DNA of 6,349 bases, taken from the NCBI GenBank assembly GCA_937919945.1, contig CALESY010000089.1:1-6349 (forward strand), written 5' to 3'. Position numbers and translations under genes: made by a program. The notes beneath the pieces were generated by a model that saw only the letters and a list, made by a program, of their open reading frames with translations, was not told where the DNA came from and did no database searches. Shown here piece after piece: positions 4,831-6,349 of this stretch. How positions within the stretch are numbered: the first letter of the stretch is position 1; the number at the start of each line of letters is the position of its first letter. Source of the DNA: an uncultured Chitinophagaceae bacterium. Lineage in GTDB: Bacteria > Bacteroidota > Bacteroidia > Chitinophagales > Chitinophagaceae.

Positions 4831-6282
4831 TTATTCTTTCTTATATAGCTTGTATTTTTTTGTAGATGCATTGATTGGTTTGTAACCCAATGCCAACACA
4901 GTGTCTGTAAACTGTCCGTTGCACCATCCCTCATCTATCAGTATATACTTTGATGTTGCGTATTGCAGGTTTACTTCCATACTGTGGTATCGTTGTATGT
5001 AGGCAAGAAATTCGTAGTCTTTATCCATTTCAAGGCATATACCTACTTTTTCTCCCTGAGGTATGATGGTGCGCAAGGTTTTAATATCCTTTATATAACC
5101 TTCATCACGGGATATCTGTCCGAATTTTGTTGAAAGGAAAATACAGATTGCTATGATGGCTATGCATGTTGTAATGTAAACTGTTTTCATTGTTTTGGTA
5201 CAAACATTATACCGTGCAGTAATGGCAGAATAGTATGGATATGCGAACATAGCGATAGCTAAGGCAAAGTATATGAATGATGGAATAAGATAAAAAGAAC
5301 GTTGCTTAACGCTGAGCATGATGGGTAATGAAGAACCGAGTGCTATCAATATTAAGAATACTACGTGCTTACTATATGGCTGTGTAGGCTTTACTTTTAA
5401 AACTTTGCAAAGTATAATTGTCAGGATGCAAGGAGCAATAGCAGGTAGTAATTGATTCAGCAATTCAACAAGTAGCGCATAGCGCCCTAAGTCTCCTCCG
5501 GTGTTTTCACGCTTGCCTTGCAGGGCTGCTAATAATTGCTCGTCGAGGTAGCGTTGTATACTTTGTCTTGCATCGTCTTGCTGCCATAGCAGCCAGTATA
5601 TACAGGCTATTACTGCCGTCATCAAGATGGTGTGCAACAATGCAGAAGGCATTTTTTTTCTATCGTATACCATGTAGTACACCCCTGGTACTGCCAATGG
5701 AAATATACCAACAGGGCCTTTGGTAAGCGTAGCACAAAACACAAGTATTGCCGATGCGATTACGGATGGCATTATATACTTCTTCTGCGTATAAGCATTG
5801 AATAACAAATACACGGCAGCAAGGTCGAACAGTGCCATGGTGCAATCTATAAGGCAGTTGGGGTATGCCCATGGTACAGCTGGTATAATAACCCAAGTGA
5901 GCAGCAGCAATTCGTAACCACTATTTTTATTACGCCCGGTGAGCTTTTTCCAAAACTGTATAAGCAATGCTATAGTTAGTACCCATATAAAAAGGTTGTA
6001 CAGCTTTTCAGTATAAAAATGGTCGCCGAATAGTTTGAAGAAAATGGACACTATACCGAACATTAAAGGTGGATGCTCGGAAAACGTCCAGCTATTACGG
6101 TAGTATAATTCCCAAAAACTTCCCTTGCCAATAGCAAGGTTTCGCGCGATGGATGCATAGGTAATACCATCAAAAAACATACCTTCTTGTATAGAACGTT
6201 CAAGAAAGGCTGTGAACATAAATAACAGCACGATAATGCTTATGAGCTTATTGGTATTGTGCATATTTGGGGTGTTAATCAT
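4831..6282 (-). CDS. GT39/ArnT-like membrane glycosyltransferase
   Basis: This 483-residue polytopic inner-membrane protein fits the GT-C family of PMT/ArnT-like glycosyltransferases, which move sugars from polyprenyl-phosphate donors to lipid, glycan or protein acceptors on the periplasmic side. The first membrane segment (about 12-28) is followed by FFDGITYASIARN (36-48), where Asp38 takes the place of the catalytic acid. HPPL (70-73) and LTKGP (186-190) are further family marks. I count roughly eleven hydrophobic segments up to about residue 384, including VKQRSFYLIPSFIYFALA (325-342), which matches the late conserved Lys/Tyr-Pro segment. A soluble tail of about 95 residues (390-483) follows, probably periplasmic. 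The ATG at 6282 is used; another at 6264 is equally plausible, since both precede the first membrane helix. It has no glycan-synthesis neighbours in the window, so donor and acceptor cannot be named. The 67 bases upstream hold only a weak -7-like TATTTTTA. Confidence 0.85.
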   Translation of the reverse strand: MINTPNMHNTNKLISIIVLLFMFTAFLERSIQEGMFFDGITYASIARNLAIGKGSFWELYYRNSWTFSEHPPLMFGIVSIFFKLFGDHFYTEKLYNLFIWVLTIALLIQFWKKLTGRNKNSGYELLLLTWVIIPAVPWAYPNCLIDCTMALFDLAAVYLLFNAYTQKKYIMPSVIASAILVFCATLTKGPVGIFPLAVPGVYYMVYDRKKMPSALLHTILMTAVIACIYWLLWQQDDARQSIQRYLDEQLLAALQGKRENTGGDLGRYALLVELLNQLLPAIAPCILTIILCKVLKVKPTQPYSKHVVFLILIALGSSLPIMLSVKQRSFYLIPSFIYFALAIAMFAYPYYSAITARYNVCTKTMKTVYITTCIAIIAICIFLSTKFGQISRDEGYIKDIKTLRTIIPQGEKVGICLEMDKDYEFLAYIQRYHSMEVNLQYATSKYILIDEGWCNGQFTDTVLALGYKPINASTKKYKLYKKE

Positions 6283-6349
6283 GTCGCAATGTAATAATAA
6301 AAATATGACTGTTTGTATAGTCTAGCCTAATATCGTTTTAGTGTATTTT
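6283..6349. other. Non-coding right flank upstream of the glycosyltransferase gene
   Basis: These 67 bases precede the glycosyltransferase start on the minus strand. They are AT-rich and contain TATTTTTA (6298-6305, minus strand), one base short of the TAnnTTTG -7 element, but no TTG at -33 spacing. The promoter probably lies here or just beyond the window edge. Confidence 0.35.

Noticed and set aside
4827..4856. Possible terminator hairpin between AGCT repeats (4825-4850 region)
   Set aside because: The only pairing is a 4-base AGCT self-complement around an AT-rich loop, too weak for an intrinsic terminator.
6298..6305. TATTTTTA as a glycosyltransferase promoter core on the minus strand
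   Set aside because: It misses the conserved final G of TAnnTTTG, has no -33 TTG at the right spacing and lies in AT-rich DNA where such matches are common.

Overview
The window looks like ordinary chromosomal DNA from a Bacteroidota bacterium, probably of the Chitinophaga/Sphingobacteria type. The evidence is the protein families (Bacteroidota-style PyrR next to PyrB, a DUF4260 membrane protein, a short Crp/Fnr regulator), the lack of Shine-Dalgarno sequences, and promoter cores of the Bacteroidota form TTG-N19-TAnnTTTG. Genus assignment is inference. Six protein-coding genes fill almost the whole window. I found no RNA gene, insertion sequence, CRISPR array, prophage or integration scar.

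Layout: positions 1-245 are non-coding, with a small GGAAT repeat cluster. Three minus-strand genes follow, listed left to right: a CvfB-like S1-domain RNA-binding protein (246-1082), a DUF4260 membrane protein (1116-1481) and a Crp/Fnr-type regulator (1541-2119). In transcription order they run regulator, DUF4260, CvfB. A 47-bp divergent gap separates the regulator from a plus-strand AlkC-type DNA alkylation-repair glycosylase with an Ig-like C-terminal domain (2167-3282). Next comes a plus-strand pyrimidine unit, pyrR (3335-3862) and pyrB (3894-4826), behind the best promoter in the window. pyrB converges, with a 4-bp gap, on a minus-strand GT39/ArnT-like membrane glycosyltransferase (4831-6282).

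The most interesting signal is a perfect FNR-type palindrome, TTGATAAAAATCAA (1531-1544). It overlaps the regulator's stop codon and lies just upstream of the DUF4260 gene. The regulator's recognition helix carries the E..SR residues that read this kind of site in FNR, and the box sits about 41 bases before the likely transcription start, the class II activator position. This points to a small regulator-target pair with DUF4260 as a direct target, although the regulator lacks FNR's cysteine pattern and so senses something else. Second, the pyrR promoter leaves a leader of only about 12 nt, so classical PyrR attenuation cannot operate there. I see no convincing wholly new system; the DUF4260 circuit is the closest candidate.
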